A DNA stretch of 64,000 bases from Alcaligenes faecalis (GTDB lineage: Bacteria > Pseudomonadota > Gammaproteobacteria > Burkholderiales > Burkholderiaceae_B). The stretch is from positions 2,602,954 through 2,666,953 of the forward strand of contig NZ_CP031747.1 of the NCBI RefSeq assembly GCF_005311025.1, written 5' to 3'. Below, piece after piece: positions 18,150 to 27,500 of this stretch. The translations under genes were made by a program, and so were the position numbers. The notes beneath the pieces were generated by a model. That model was given only the letters and a program-made list of their open reading frames with translations. It did no database searches and had not been told where the DNA came from. The stretch's first letter is position 1. Every line of letters begins with the position of its first letter.

Positions 18150-19286
18150 ATGCGAACCCGTTGGATAGTTGCCCTGCTGGCCACCAGTGGCGCACTGGCC
18201 TTGCCAGTACAGGCGCAACGTATGTGCAGCCCCACCGCCAGCAACTTACAAACAGCCGTGGGGCCGGGCGTTTACGAGTTGGCCTACAGCCCCAGCCAAC
18301 AAGCCGTCTATGCGGCAGTGGCCGGTGGCTTCAAAGACGATGCACTACCTAGCAGCCTGGTGCAGCTCGATGCCGCCAACTTGCAGGAAAAAAGCCGCCT
18401 GCTCTTGCCTTATCGCGCCTTTGGTCTGGCCTTGGACGATCAGGCCAAGCGCCTGTACGTAGGCCACTCCCTGCAAGGGCGCATCAGCGTAATCGATACA
18501 CAGCGCAATCGCAGGCTGCACACCGTACAACTGAGCCAGCCCCGCGCAGATGGCAAGCGCTACGAGCACGACTTGCGTGGCCTTATTCTGGACAAAACTC
18601 AAGGCCTGCTATTTGTACCCGGCCTGTCGGCCGGCGAAAGCGTACTCTTTGTGCTGGATAGCCAGAACCTTGCCCTTAAGGCCCGTATCCCCGACCTGGG
18701 CTTTTATCCCACCGGCTTGGCCCTGGATGAACAAGGCGGGAGATTGTATGTCTCCACGATGGCGGCGGAAATCGTGGTAATCGACACCCGAGCCTTGCGC
18801 ATCCAGGAACGCTGGACTCTGCCCGGCGTGCATCAACCCATCAATCTGGCCTACCACCAGGATCACCTTTATGTGACTGACCAGGGGCTCGATTCCATTA
18901 CTCCCTGGCAACAGCGGCTTTTGCCCCAACGCGACTGGAGTGGATCACGCCAGCAAGTGCTGATGCTCGATGCCACAAATGGGCGGATTCTCGCGGCACA
19001 GCTTGCTCAGGGCAATCCACTGGCAATCAGCGTTGACCCCGCGGCGAACCTGGCCTACGTGTCCGAGCGTAGCGACCGACGTGTTGCCGCCTACACACTG
19101 GATACCTTGCGCCCGGTAGCCGCAGCCACCACCGACAAGCTGACCAACAGCCTAGCGCTGGATACCGGCAGCGGACGCGTCTATGTGTCCTTAAAAAACC
19201 CCGCTAAAGGAGAGGAACTGACGCAGGAGTCTGTGGGCCTGCTCTGCTTTGAACCCTGGTCGGGCACGCCTCAAAGCGGCCAGTAA
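18150..19286 (+). CDS. YncE-like periplasmic beta-propeller protein
   Basis: 378-residue secreted protein with signal peptide MRTRWIVALLATSGALALP(VQA). It contains repeated propeller blades of the YncE/40-residue type (for example YELAYSPSQQAVYAAVAGG, LALDEQGGRLYVSTMAAE, ISVDPAANLAYVSERSDRR). ATG 18150 has AGGAG at 18139-18143, 11 bp after the receptor stop, so it is probably in the same operon as the receptor. E. coli YncE is iron-regulated, which fits the context, but its role is unknown. The last 16 bp overlap the 3' end of the convergent CopD-like gene. Confidence 0.85.
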   Translation: MRTRWIVALLATSGALALPVQAQRMCSPTASNLQTAVGPGVYELAYSPSQQAVYAAVAGGFKDDALPSSLVQLDAANLQEKSRLLLPYRAFGLALDDQAKRLYVGHSLQGRISVIDTQRNRRLHTVQLSQPRADGKRYEHDLRGLILDKTQGLLFVPGLSAGESVLFVLDSQNLALKARIPDLGFYPTGLALDEQGGRLYVSTMAAEIVVIDTRALRIQERWTLPGVHQPINLAYHQDHLYVTDQGLDSITPWQQRLLPQRDWSGSRQQVLMLDATNGRILAAQLAQGNPLAISVDPAANLAYVSERSDRRVAAYTLDTLRPVAAATTDKLTNSLALDTGSGRVYVSLKNPAKGEELTQESVGLLCFEPWSGTPQSGQ

Positions 19287-19705
19287 AACAGGGCCTTGGC
19301 CAGCACCACTATCAAGAGAACGTGGGCGAAAACACTCAGATGAATGATCCGGGACCGGCGCGCCGTCATGGTTTTGCGCCGGCTCATCACCATAACGGAT
19401 AGAAAGTGTCCAAATACGCTTAGCGCTAGAGTGATCTTTACGCCCAGTATCCAGGCCCTGGCCCCGCCGACCTCAAACAAGGCCCGATGCTGCCAGGCCA
19501 GACTCAAGCCCGCACCGTAGAGCAATAACAAAACCCAAGGCATGATGCGGCGCGCCCGCCGCCCCAAGGCATACTCGAACTCCCGCATCGATGGGCGGGA
19601 AACCTGACGCGCCAAAGGCGACAACATCAGCACCTCGAAAAACACAGTGCCGATAAAAAAAATCGCAGCCAGAAGGTGAACCAACAACAGGAGGAAATAG
19701 CTCAT
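19271..19705 (-). CDS. CopD-like small membrane protein
   Basis: 144-residue integral membrane protein with four hydrophobic segments (residues about 4-26, 53-70, 85-105, 120-140). The pattern, with early HLLAAIFFIGTVFFEVL, resembles the CopD/DUF2269 class of membrane proteins found beside copper and iron-uptake genes. It starts 29 bp after the TRAP dctM stop on the same strand, so it may be read from the TRAP operon, while its 3' end overlaps the iron-cluster propeller gene tail to tail. Metal transport is only an inference. Confidence 0.7.
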   Translation of the reverse strand: MSYFLLLLVHLLAAIFFIGTVFFEVLMLSPLARQVSRPSMREFEYALGRRARRIMPWVLLLLYGAGLSLAWQHRALFEVGGARAWILGVKITLALSVFGHFLSVMVMSRRKTMTARRSRIIHLSVFAHVLLIVVLAKALFYWPL

Positions 19706-19734
19706 GAACAGCGCTCAGGAAAGCAGACGATTCA

Positions 19735-21012
19735 TCAACGGTACACCAGGTCTCGCGCCCACAAACTGACTTCTGGCACATAGCTGATCAGCATCAAGCA
19801 AGCCAGGATGACGACTACAAAAGGCAGCAGGGGACGTATCAGTTTTTCCAAAGAAATCCCGGCCACTGAACAAGCCGCAAACAGGTTCACACCAAAGGGC
19901 GGTGTCACCATCCCCAAGGCCAGATTGACTACCATGATGATGCCAAAATGCGCCGGATCAATGCCGAACTGCACGGCCACCGGCAACAACAAGGGAGCCA
20001 GCACAACGATCGAAGCCGACGTTTCAACGAACATCCCCACCACAAACAAGGCCGCGTTCACACCCAGCAAAAACATCATGGGGCTACTGAACAATTCCCC
20101 CAACCAGATCCCCATGGCAGCCGGAATGCCGGTGCGATTGAGCAGGAAGCCAAACACACCCGCATTGGCGATGATGAACATGATGACCGCCGTGGACACC
20201 ACGGAACGATGCAGCACCTTGGACAGGTCGCCCCATTTAACGCTGCGGTAGACAAACATGCTCACGATCAAGGCATAGACTACCGCCACCGCCGAAGCCT
20301 CGGTAGGCGTGAAAATACCCCCGTAAATCCCGCCGAGAATAATCACCGGCATCAACAAGGCCAGCCACGCCTGACGGAATGCCGTCCAGACACCCAAACG
20401 ACCCACACCGTCCTGCAAACCCAGACCATGGCGACGTGCATACAGCCACACATAAAGCATCAAGGCGCCGCCGATCAACAAGCCAGGGCCAATACCCGCA
20501 ACGAACAGCTCGCCTACCGACGTGTCCGTGGATACGGCAAACAAAATCATGGGAATGGACGGCGGGATGATCACCCCCAACTCCGCCGCTGAGGCCTGCA
20601 AGGATGCCGCGAACGGTGCCGGGTAGCCATGCCGGACCATAGCAGGGATAAGAATTGCCCCGACCGCAAAAGTGGTTGCCACACTGGAACCGGCCACCGC
20701 CGCAAAAATCATGCAGGTCAGCACACAGCTGCAAGCCAGACCACCCTGCACACCACCCACCAGGCTTTTGGCAAACTCCACCATACGGTTGGACATGCCG
20801 CCCGACTCCATCAGGTTGCCTGCCAGAATAAAGAAGGGCACAGCAACCAGAGGATACTTGTCCAGAGCTGCATACAACTGCTGGGCGATGACCAGAAAAG
20901 TCATGCGCCCCTCCCAGGCTACCCCCGCCATATTGGCCAGCCCCACGGCAATCGCCACGGGCACCGTCAATACAAAAAACAGCAGCATGGACACAAGCAT
21001 GATCTGGGACAC
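19735..21012 (-). CDS. dctM: TRAP transporter large permease, DctM family (system 1)
   Basis: 425-residue large permease of a tripartite ATP-independent periplasmic transporter, with about twelve membrane segments. Conserved features include FFILAGNLMESGGMSNRMVEFA, AAVAGSSVATTFAVGAILIP and the C-terminal NLALGMVTPPFGVNLFAA. The start is GTG 21012, supported by GGAG 8 bp upstream. The order dctP-dctQ-dctM on the minus strand is complete. It is driven by a sodium gradient in characterised members and imports carboxylates; the substrate here is unknown. Confidence 0.94.
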   Translation of the reverse strand: MSQIMLVSMLLFFVLTVPVAIAVGLANMAGVAWEGRMTFLVIAQQLYAALDKYPLVAVPFFILAGNLMESGGMSNRMVEFAKSLVGGVQGGLACSCVLTCMIFAAVAGSSVATTFAVGAILIPAMVRHGYPAPFAASLQASAAELGVIIPPSIPMILFAVSTDTSVGELFVAGIGPGLLIGGALMLYVWLYARRHGLGLQDGVGRLGVWTAFRQAWLALLMPVIILGGIYGGIFTPTEASAVAVVYALIVSMFVYRSVKWGDLSKVLHRSVVSTAVIMFIIANAGVFGFLLNRTGIPAAMGIWLGELFSSPMMFLLGVNAALFVVGMFVETSASIVVLAPLLLPVAVQFGIDPAHFGIIMVVNLALGMVTPPFGVNLFAACSVAGISLEKLIRPLLPFVVVILACLMLISYVPEVSLWARDLVYR

Positions 21013-21094
21013 GATACGGTCTCCGGTCTAAACAGATGCCCGTAGGGCATCGAGAGTTCGGTGGTGCTTTACAGGCACGGAATCAGGTCTTGAA

Positions 21095-21592
21095 TTAGAG
21101 CTGCGTGTTATCGACCACAGCAGGCGCAGGTTTCTCCAGCCAACGGGCCAACAGGCCCAAAATGGCCAGCACGGCACCAATCGGGATCGCGATATACACC
21201 CAGGAAATGGACCACTCCAGACTAGGCATGGTCTGAAACCGCACCCGCCAGGTCATTTGAATGCCGACCCAGGTCAACAGGCCGAAGAAAGCCAGACACG
21301 TAATCAGCACGGCCACATCCAGCCAATGCTGCGTCCGCTTTCCGACCCAGAGCCGCAGCACATCCACGCTTAGCATGGCACCCTGACGCAAGGCCAGACA
21401 CAGACCCAGCATGACTGTCCAGATCAGAGCGGCACGTGACCAGGCCTCGCTCCAGTCGGCGGGCGACTGGAGCACGAAACGAGCGATCACTTGATAGAAC
21501 GCAGCCGCCACTGCCGAGAGCAGCAGCAACTGCGTCACCCAGGACACCAGACGAAACAGGCCCTTATCCAGAACGGACAACAGAGCTTTCAT
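21095..21592 (-). CDS. dctQ: TRAP transporter small permease, DctQ family (system 1)
   Basis: 165-residue four-helix membrane protein. FVLQSPADWSEAWSRAALIWTVMLG and the Trp-rich segment VRFQTMPSLEWSISWVYIAIPIG are typical of DctQ, which partners the large permease. It begins 12 bp after the binding-protein stop and is separated from dctM by 82 bp. Confidence 0.93.
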   Translation of the reverse strand: MKALLSVLDKGLFRLVSWVTQLLLLSAVAAAFYQVIARFVLQSPADWSEAWSRAALIWTVMLGLCLALRQGAMLSVDVLRLWVGKRTQHWLDVAVLITCLAFFGLLTWVGIQMTWRVRFQTMPSLEWSISWVYIAIPIGAVLAILGLLARWLEKPAPAVVDNTQL

Positions 21593-21604
21593 GATGAATG
21601 CCGT

Positions 21605-22585
21605 TTACTGAGTCTGACGGATAGATTCGACCAGTTCCTGGCCGAACTGTTTGTAGTACTGGGGATAGACAGGCTCTACCGCTTTGGCAAACGCGGCATG
21701 GTCAACTGTATTGACCTGCATGCCTTCGGCCTTGACGGCATCCACGCCGGTTTTCTCGATATCGTCCACGTAGTCACGCATGGCCTGGGCAGCCGTTACG
21801 CCGGCATCTTTCATCAACTGCTTGTCCTGATCGGACAGGCCGTCATACACCGCCGGAGACATCAGCACCAAGGCCGGGCCATACACGTGAGCCGTCAGCG
21901 ACAGGTACTTTTGCAGCTGAGGCAGCTTGGCCGACACAATCACGGACAAGGGATTTTCCTGGCCGTCGATGGTGCCTTGTTGCAGGGCGGTCGCCACTTC
22001 CGGCCAGGCCATAGGCGTAGCCAGAATGCCGATTTCACGGAAAGCGGCAATATGAATGGGGTTCTCTGTGGTGCGTATCTTCAGGCCCTTGGCATCAGCT
22101 GGGGTGGTGACAGGACGCACATTATTGGTCAGGTGACGGAAACCTTGCTCGCCCCAGGCCAGCGCCACAATTCCGCGTTTGGGAAATTCAGCCAGCATGT
22201 CCTGACCGATCTTGCCATCAAGCACATGACGGGCATGTTGCAGGTCGCGGAACAGGAAAGGGATATCGAACACGCCAGTCTTGGGCACAAAGTTCAGGGT
22301 TGCGCCGGTAGACACAATCGCCAGATCAATCGTGCCCAGTTGCAAGCCTTCAATAACTTCGCGCTCGCCGCCCAAGGCGCTGTTGGGAAAGGCCTCGATG
22401 GTGTAGTTGCCGTCCTTTTCCAAGGCACTGGCAAAGGCTTTTGCACCCGCACCATAGTGAGAGCTGGTGGACAAAGCGTAAGCCAGCTTCAAGGAAGTCT
22501 GGGCCGTGGCCGCTCCCGCCGCCAGGCCCAAGCCCAGCATCAAACCTGCGGCCAAAAGACGGTTCTTCATGTGACGGTACATCAT
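21605..22585 (-). CDS. dctP: TRAP transporter substrate-binding protein, DctP family (system 1)
   Basis: 326-residue periplasmic binding protein with a signal peptide (KNRLLAAGLMLGLGLAAGAATAQ). The family arginine that usually contacts the substrate carboxylate lies in GLKIRTTENPIHIAAFREIG, and the WPEVATALQQGTIDGQENPLS segment is characteristic. ATG 22585 is preferred over the internal ATG five codons later because AGGAGG lies 7 bp upstream. It is the first gene of a complete dctPQM set; the ligand is probably a carboxylate. Confidence 0.94.
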   Translation of the reverse strand: MMYRHMKNRLLAAGLMLGLGLAAGAATAQTSLKLAYALSTSSHYGAGAKAFASALEKDGNYTIEAFPNSALGGEREVIEGLQLGTIDLAIVSTGATLNFVPKTGVFDIPFLFRDLQHARHVLDGKIGQDMLAEFPKRGIVALAWGEQGFRHLTNNVRPVTTPADAKGLKIRTTENPIHIAAFREIGILATPMAWPEVATALQQGTIDGQENPLSVIVSAKLPQLQKYLSLTAHVYGPALVLMSPAVYDGLSDQDKQLMKDAGVTAAQAMRDYVDDIEKTGVDAVKAEGMQVNTVDHAAFAKAVEPVYPQYYKQFGQELVESIRQTQ

Positions 22586-22680
22586 GCATGCCCCTCCTGT
22601 CTGAATGGATCAGTGTATTTAATGCGTAGTGCTCGGACTGGGACATAGGGGTTTTTACGCCTGTGTCCCAGCCGGGCACC

Positions 22681-24432
22681 TTATTCTTCTACGTACCAGT
22701 TATCTTCGGACAACATGACCTGTTGATGGCCATAGCCCGCTGGCATCATGGGGAAACAGTTTTCCAGCGCCAGCACTTCCACGTTAAGGAAGAACGGACC
22801 ATCGTGGGCCAGACAACGCTCCAGCGCCGCATCCAGCTGATCGGGATGCTCCACGCGTTCGGCTTCCCAACCAAAGGCGCGCGACAAGGCCACAAAATCG
22901 GGCATGGCTTCGTTATAGCTGTGGCTGTAACGACCATCGTGAATCAGCTCTTGCCACTGGCGCACCATGCCCATGTGGCGGTTATTGCACAGAATCACCT
23001 TGATCGGCGTGCGATGCTGCACAGCGCTGGCCAGTTCCTGAATATTCATCAGTACCGACGCGTCACCACTGACACACACCACCAGCTTGTCCGGATGCGC
23101 AATCTGCGCCCCAAACGCAGCAGGTACGCCGTAACCCATGGTGCCGGCTCCACCCGAAGTCAGCCAACGGCGAGGACGATCAAACTTGATGTACTGCGCA
23201 GCCCACATCTGGTGCTGGCCCACATCGGTAGAGACGATGGCATCACGGCCTTCCAGATGCGCGTCCAGACGTTGCAGCAAGTGCTGCGGCAAGATGGCGT
23301 CGCTATGAGGCGTCACTTTCAAGCACTCTTGTGCACGCCACACGCCAATACGCTGCCACCAGTCATTCAAGCGACCTTCAGGCAATTCGTGATGCGACAG
23401 CTCTTTGCGCAGGGCGCGCAGTAGGGGATAGCAATCACCCACCAGAGCCACATCAGCACGCACCACCTTGTCGATGGAACCGGGGTCGATATCAATATGA
23501 ATCTTGCTGGCATGGGGGCAGAAATCGGACAGACGGCCGGTAATGCGGTCGTCGAAGCGAGCGCCCACACAGATAATCAGATCCGCATGGTGCATGGCCA
23601 AGTTGGCTTCCAGCGTGCCGTGCATGCCCAACATGCCCACGAACTGCTCATCACGTGCAGGGTAGGCACCCAGGCCCATCAAGGTCAGTGTGCAAGGTGC
23701 GCCAGTTTCCTGAACCAGGCTGGTAAAGGCATGGCTGGCATCGGCCCCGGAGTTGATCAAGCCACCACCGCCGTAAAACACAGGGCGGCGAGCATGCGCA
23801 ATCATGGCGGCGGCGCGTTTAATCGCCGCTTCCTGGGCAGAGGCCGGAGCGGCAGGAGCCAAGAGGCTGTCAGCCTCGTCCTGGGCCGGCGCGTCGCTGC
23901 TGGCAGCGGGCAGGGTGGCGATCTGAATATCTTTGGGGAAGTCCAGCAGCACCGGACCGGGGCGACCCTGGGTACACAGGCGCAAGGCCTTGGCCGTCAG
24001 GGAGGCCACGTCTTCAATACGACGAACCTGGGCATTCCACTTGGTCACAGGGCGGGAAATGCCAATCGCATCGCACTCCTGGAAAGCGGCGGTACCAATT
24101 GCGGTGGTCGCTACTTGACCACTAATACACAGGACAGGAATAGAATCACACAAGGCATCGAGCAAACCGGAGGTGGTATTGGCCATACCGGGGCCTGATG
24201 TCACCAACACCACGCCAGGTTTGCCGGTGCTGCGGGCATAGCCTTCGGCCGCATGTACGGCAGCTTGCTCGTGACGAACCAAAATATGACGAATTCGCGG
24301 TTGGGCATGAAGAGCATCATAGAGCGGTAACACCGCTCCGCCAGGATAACCAAAAATGGTATCTACACCCTGAGCGATCAAGGTTTCGAGCAAGATTTGC
24401 GCGCCGTTGTGGGCGGTCGTTTCAAGTGACAT
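22681..24432 (-). CDS. ilvB: Acetolactate synthase, large catalytic subunit (thiamine-diphosphate enzyme)
   Basis: 583-residue ThDP-dependent enzyme of the acetohydroxyacid synthase group. The N-terminal domain has GVDTIFGYPGGAVLPLYDAL with the catalytic Glu region (VRHEQAAVHAAEGYARSTGK), followed by the FAD-type middle domain and the ThDP/Mg motif GDASVLMNIQELASAVQH with NNRHMGMVRQWQ. ATG 24432 is chosen over 24450 because AGGG lies upstream and residues align from MSLETTAHNGAQIL. No small regulatory subunit (ilvN/ilvH) is adjacent, so it may be a second, stand-alone enzyme or share the subunit encoded elsewhere. Confidence 0.88.
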   Translation of the reverse strand: MSLETTAHNGAQILLETLIAQGVDTIFGYPGGAVLPLYDALHAQPRIRHILVRHEQAAVHAAEGYARSTGKPGVVLVTSGPGMANTTSGLLDALCDSIPVLCISGQVATTAIGTAAFQECDAIGISRPVTKWNAQVRRIEDVASLTAKALRLCTQGRPGPVLLDFPKDIQIATLPAASSDAPAQDEADSLLAPAAPASAQEAAIKRAAAMIAHARRPVFYGGGGLINSGADASHAFTSLVQETGAPCTLTLMGLGAYPARDEQFVGMLGMHGTLEANLAMHHADLIICVGARFDDRITGRLSDFCPHASKIHIDIDPGSIDKVVRADVALVGDCYPLLRALRKELSHHELPEGRLNDWWQRIGVWRAQECLKVTPHSDAILPQHLLQRLDAHLEGRDAIVSTDVGQHQMWAAQYIKFDRPRRWLTSGGAGTMGYGVPAAFGAQIAHPDKLVVCVSGDASVLMNIQELASAVQHRTPIKVILCNNRHMGMVRQWQELIHDGRYSHSYNEAMPDFVALSRAFGWEAERVEHPDQLDAALERCLAHDGPFFLNVEVLALENCFPMMPAGYGHQQVMLSEDNWYVEE

Positions 24433-24506
24433 GGTTGCGTAGCCCTGCATGTTTTGTAAGATAGAGATCGCCGTCCAGTTTATCCCCTTTTACAGGCTGA
24501 TTCCCC

Positions 24507-25307
24507 ATGGTCACTCAACGCCAACCCTGGCACGTCGTTAAACCATCCAAACTGCATGGCAACGGCGTCTTTGCGCTACGCGATATTCCAGCCGGAACGC
24601 GCATCCTGCAATATGCTGGCAAGCGGCTTACGCCGGAACAGGCCGATGCCTTGTTCCCCGTCAATCCGGATGAGCCTTTCCACACTTTTTTCTTTGCACT
24701 GAGCAATGGCAAAATCGTGGACGGTGGTCAGGGAGGCAATGATTCACGCTGGATCAACCACTCTTGCGCCCCCAACTGTGAAGGTCACGAGAACGCCGAT
24801 GGCTCGCGCGTCTTTATTGTGGCCATGCGCGATATTCCTGCCGGGGAAGAGCTTTTGTATGACTACTCGCTGGTCATCGACGATGAAATTACCGAGGAGC
24901 TCAAGCAGAACTACCGCTGCCTGTGTGGCGCTCCTCAGTGCCGTGGCACCATGATTGCCCTGCAATCAGATCGCTCCCAGGCTGTTGCCGACGAGCTACG
25001 CGAAGTGGCCGCAGAATTGGATGCGGAAATGGAACAGGCCCGCAAAACGCCGGTTTCATCCAAACAAAAAGCCGCTGATCTGAAGGCCACTGCCATTAAG
25101 CAAGCAGAAAAGGGCGAGTCCGATCAGGATAAAGATGAGGACGCGGATAGCGATAAAGAATCCTCAAGCGAGAAAGGCAAAAAGGATAAGAAGAGCAAAA
25201 AGAAGAAAAAAGAAAAAGCCAAAAACAAGGATAAAAATAAAGACAAAAAGCCTTCCAAAAAGGACAAAGAAGGCAAAAAAGGGAAAAAGGACCGTAAAAA
25301 AGAGTAA
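24507..25307 (+). CDS. SET-domain protein-lysine methyltransferase with lysine-rich tail
   Basis: 266-residue protein. Residues about 8-150 form a SET domain: GNGVFALRDIPAGTRIL, the S-adenosylmethionine/catalytic motif RWINHSCAPNC (81-91), ELLYDY (115-120) and a post-SET CLCG...C cluster (138-145). A charged linker follows, then a tail (about 223-266) made almost entirely of Lys, Asp, Glu and Gly. SET enzymes methylate lysines in proteins; no bacterial target can be read here, though the tail suggests DNA, RNA or self-association, and Lys-rich partners such as H1-like proteins are plausible. It is divergent from ilvB with 74 bp between start codons. Confidence 0.88.
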   Translation: MVTQRQPWHVVKPSKLHGNGVFALRDIPAGTRILQYAGKRLTPEQADALFPVNPDEPFHTFFFALSNGKIVDGGQGGNDSRWINHSCAPNCEGHENADGSRVFIVAMRDIPAGEELLYDYSLVIDDEITEELKQNYRCLCGAPQCRGTMIALQSDRSQAVADELREVAAELDAEMEQARKTPVSSKQKAADLKATAIKQAEKGESDQDKDEDADSDKESSSEKGKKDKKSKKKKKEKAKNKDKNKDKKPSKKDKEGKKGKKDRKKE

Positions 25308-25635
25308 GCTGTCCCCCAGCTTGCATTAGCCCAGGCTGCCTCACCGGCAGCCTGCACCCTTGCTAATCACCCGCACAGCAAGCCCGGCAACACCCCTGTC
25401 GGGCCTCTCAGAGCGCCACACACAGGCCCATCTGTCGTGCCGGGCCAGGTTTCAGACCTCATCAGCTAGGCGAAGCACCAACCCCCATATTGCGTGTGCC
25501 CTCGCCCCCATCCCTATCGTCTCTCCCCAGGCCAATGATGGCCCGCGGGTGCTATTGCACCGGGGGAAATTACTCACTGCCAGCCCCGTCTTTGACCGCT
25601 AGCATGTAGCTTTATTGCCAAATCTGACAGACCTC
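25308..25635. other. Gene-free gap between the SET gene and TRAP system 2
   Basis: A GC-rich hairpin (AGGCTGCC 25333-25340 with GGCAGCCT 25346-25353) without a U tract could end the SET transcript. An inverted pair GCCCG/CGGGC follows near 25382-25405. A possible 80-codon frame (25360-25602) has no recognisable features and is not called. The promoter of the TRAP operon should lie here, but no convincing -35/-10 pair was found. Confidence 0.5.
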
Positions 25636-26157
25636 ATGGATTCAAGTTCTACAGATACACCTGATAATCACGCCGCCTCGCCCGCCGAATCCGGCCTGCG
25701 TATTCCTTTGCAAATAGAGGACTGGGCTTCGGTCCTGATCATGGCGGCCCTGGCTTTAATTACCTTTGCCAACGTGTTTGTGCGCTATCTGACCGATAGC
25801 TCCTTTGCCTGGACCGAGGAAATCTCCATCTTCCTGCTGGTGGTCCTGACCATGAATGCCGGTGCCAGCGCCTGTGTGCGCCACTTGCACATTCGTATTG
25901 AAGTCTTTGCCGATGCGGGCACGGTGCGTCGTCAACGCCGCCTGGCCCTGTTTGGCATTGGCATGAGCCTGCTGTTCTTTGTCGGCATGGCCATTCTGTC
26001 CGGCCGCATGGCCCTGGACGAGTTCGAGTGGGGCGATACCTCGCCCTCCATTGGTGTCCCGACCTGGTGGTACAGCATGTGGCTGCCCATCCTGTCTACT
26101 ACCCTGAGCCTGCGTTTGCTGGGCATGTGGGTGCGTCGTTGGCAGGCTAAATCATGA
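25636..26157 (+). CDS. dctQ: TRAP transporter small permease, DctQ family (system 2)
   Basis: 173-residue small permease with four membrane segments; FADVFVRY-like pattern ITFANVFVRYLTDSSFAWTEEISIF and the VPTWWYSMWLPI segment fit DctQ. ATG 25636 is preferred to a TTG seven codons upstream. The stop overlaps the next gene's start by 4 bp (ATGA). Confidence 0.9.
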   Translation: MDSSSTDTPDNHAASPAESGLRIPLQIEDWASVLIMAALALITFANVFVRYLTDSSFAWTEEISIFLLVVLTMNAGASACVRHLHIRIEVFADAGTVRRQRRLALFGIGMSLLFFVGMAILSGRMALDEFEWGDTSPSIGVPTWWYSMWLPILSTTLSLRLLGMWVRRWQAKS

Positions 26158-27455
26158 TTGCAACCTTGCTGTTTGTCATCTTCATCGGCCTGATGCTGGT
26201 GGGCGTGCCGGTGGGCGTGTCCCTGGGTATAGGTGGTGCCTTTGCGATTTTGATGTCCAACCTGGATACGCACTGGTTTGGCCTGATGGCCGTGCCGCAA
26301 AGCTTTTATGCCGGTCTGGCCAAATACCCCTTGCTGGCCATTCCCATGTTCGTGCTGGTGGGCTCGATCTTTGACCGCTCGGGCGTAGCCAGCCGTCTGG
26401 TGAACTTTGCGGTAGCGCTGGTTGGCCGCGGCCCTGGCATGCTGCCCGTCGTTGCCATCGGCGTGGCCATGTTCCTGGGTGGCATTTCCGGTTCCGGCCC
26501 GGCCTGCGCGGCCGCCGTGGGCGCGGTCATGATCGGCGCGATGAAACGTGCGGGCTATCCCGGTCCTTTTGCGGCCAGTATTGTGGGAGCGGGTGCAGCC
26601 ACCGACATTCTGATTCCCCCCTCCATCGCCTTCATTATTTACTCGGTGCTGGTGCCCGAGGCCTCCGTACCTGCGCTGTTTGCGGCCGGTATGTTCCCCG
26701 GCATTCTGGCGGGGATTGGCCTGATTATTCCGGCCATCTGGCTATCGCGCCGTCACAAGCTGGGATTGGCCGAGGCCGAGCTGCCACGTCCACCATTCTG
26801 GCGCAGCCTGCGAGAAGCCGCCTGGGGCCTGATTGCGCCTGTCATCATTCTGGGCGGGATGCGCCTGGGCCTGTTCACCCCTACTGAGGCCGCTGTAGTG
26901 GCCGTGTTCTACGGCCTGTTCGTGGGCATGGTCATCCATCGCACCATCAAGTTCCGCGATCTGTTTTTGATCCTGCGGGAAGCCGCCGAACTATCAGCCG
27001 TCATCATGATGGTTGTGGCACTAGCCGGTATTTTTGCCTGGGCGCTGTCCACCCTGAGCATTATTGACCCCGTCACCAATGCCATCATCAATTCCGGTCT
27101 GGGCGAGTACGGCATTCTGGCGCTGATGATTGTCATGCTGATTGTGCTGGGCATGTTCCTGGATGGCATTTCGATCTTCCTGATCTTCGTGCCGCTATTC
27201 ATGCCGATTGCCTACAACTTTGGCTGGCACCCCGTCTGGTTCGGGGTCCTGCTGACCTTGAACGTGGCTCTGGGCCAGTTCACCCCGCCAGTCGCCGTCA
27301 ACCTGATGGTCGCCTGCCGTATCGCGGGCGTCCCCATGGAAAGCACCCTGCGTTGGGTAGGCTGGCTGCTGCTGGGCATGGGCTCGACCATGCTGCTCGT
27401 TATCGCAGAACCCGAGATTGCCCTGTGGCTGCCACGCTACCTGGGCTTTAACTAA
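26154..27455 (+). CDS. dctM: TRAP transporter large permease, DctM family (system 2)
   Basis: 433-residue large TRAP permease with about twelve membrane segments. Family motifs include LLAIPMFVLVGSIFDRSGVASRLVNFA, FLGGISGSGPACAAAVGAVMIGAMKRAGY, PPSIAFIIYSVL and NVALGQFTPPVAVNLMVACRIA. It overlaps dctQ by 4 bp and precedes the binding-protein gene by 45 bp, giving gene order dctQ-dctM-dctP, different from system 1 (dctP-dctQ-dctM). The two DctM proteins are clearly diverged, so this is not a recent duplication. Confidence 0.94.
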   Translation: MIATLLFVIFIGLMLVGVPVGVSLGIGGAFAILMSNLDTHWFGLMAVPQSFYAGLAKYPLLAIPMFVLVGSIFDRSGVASRLVNFAVALVGRGPGMLPVVAIGVAMFLGGISGSGPACAAAVGAVMIGAMKRAGYPGPFAASIVGAGAATDILIPPSIAFIIYSVLVPEASVPALFAAGMFPGILAGIGLIIPAIWLSRRHKLGLAEAELPRPPFWRSLREAAWGLIAPVIILGGMRLGLFTPTEAAVVAVFYGLFVGMVIHRTIKFRDLFLILREAAELSAVIMMVVALAGIFAWALSTLSIIDPVTNAIINSGLGEYGILALMIVMLIVLGMFLDGISIFLIFVPLFMPIAYNFGWHPVWFGVLLTLNVALGQFTPPVAVNLMVACRIAGVPMESTLRWVGWLLLGMGSTMLLVIAEPEIALWLPRYLGFN

Positions 27456-27500
27456 AACCACAAGACTGAAACACAACTCATAGAAAGGGAGACCTGACCC

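Noticed and set aside
25360-25602. 80-codon frame in the gap before TRAP system 2
   Set aside because: Rich in Pro, Arg and Ser with no ribosome-binding site or recognisable domain; probably chance.
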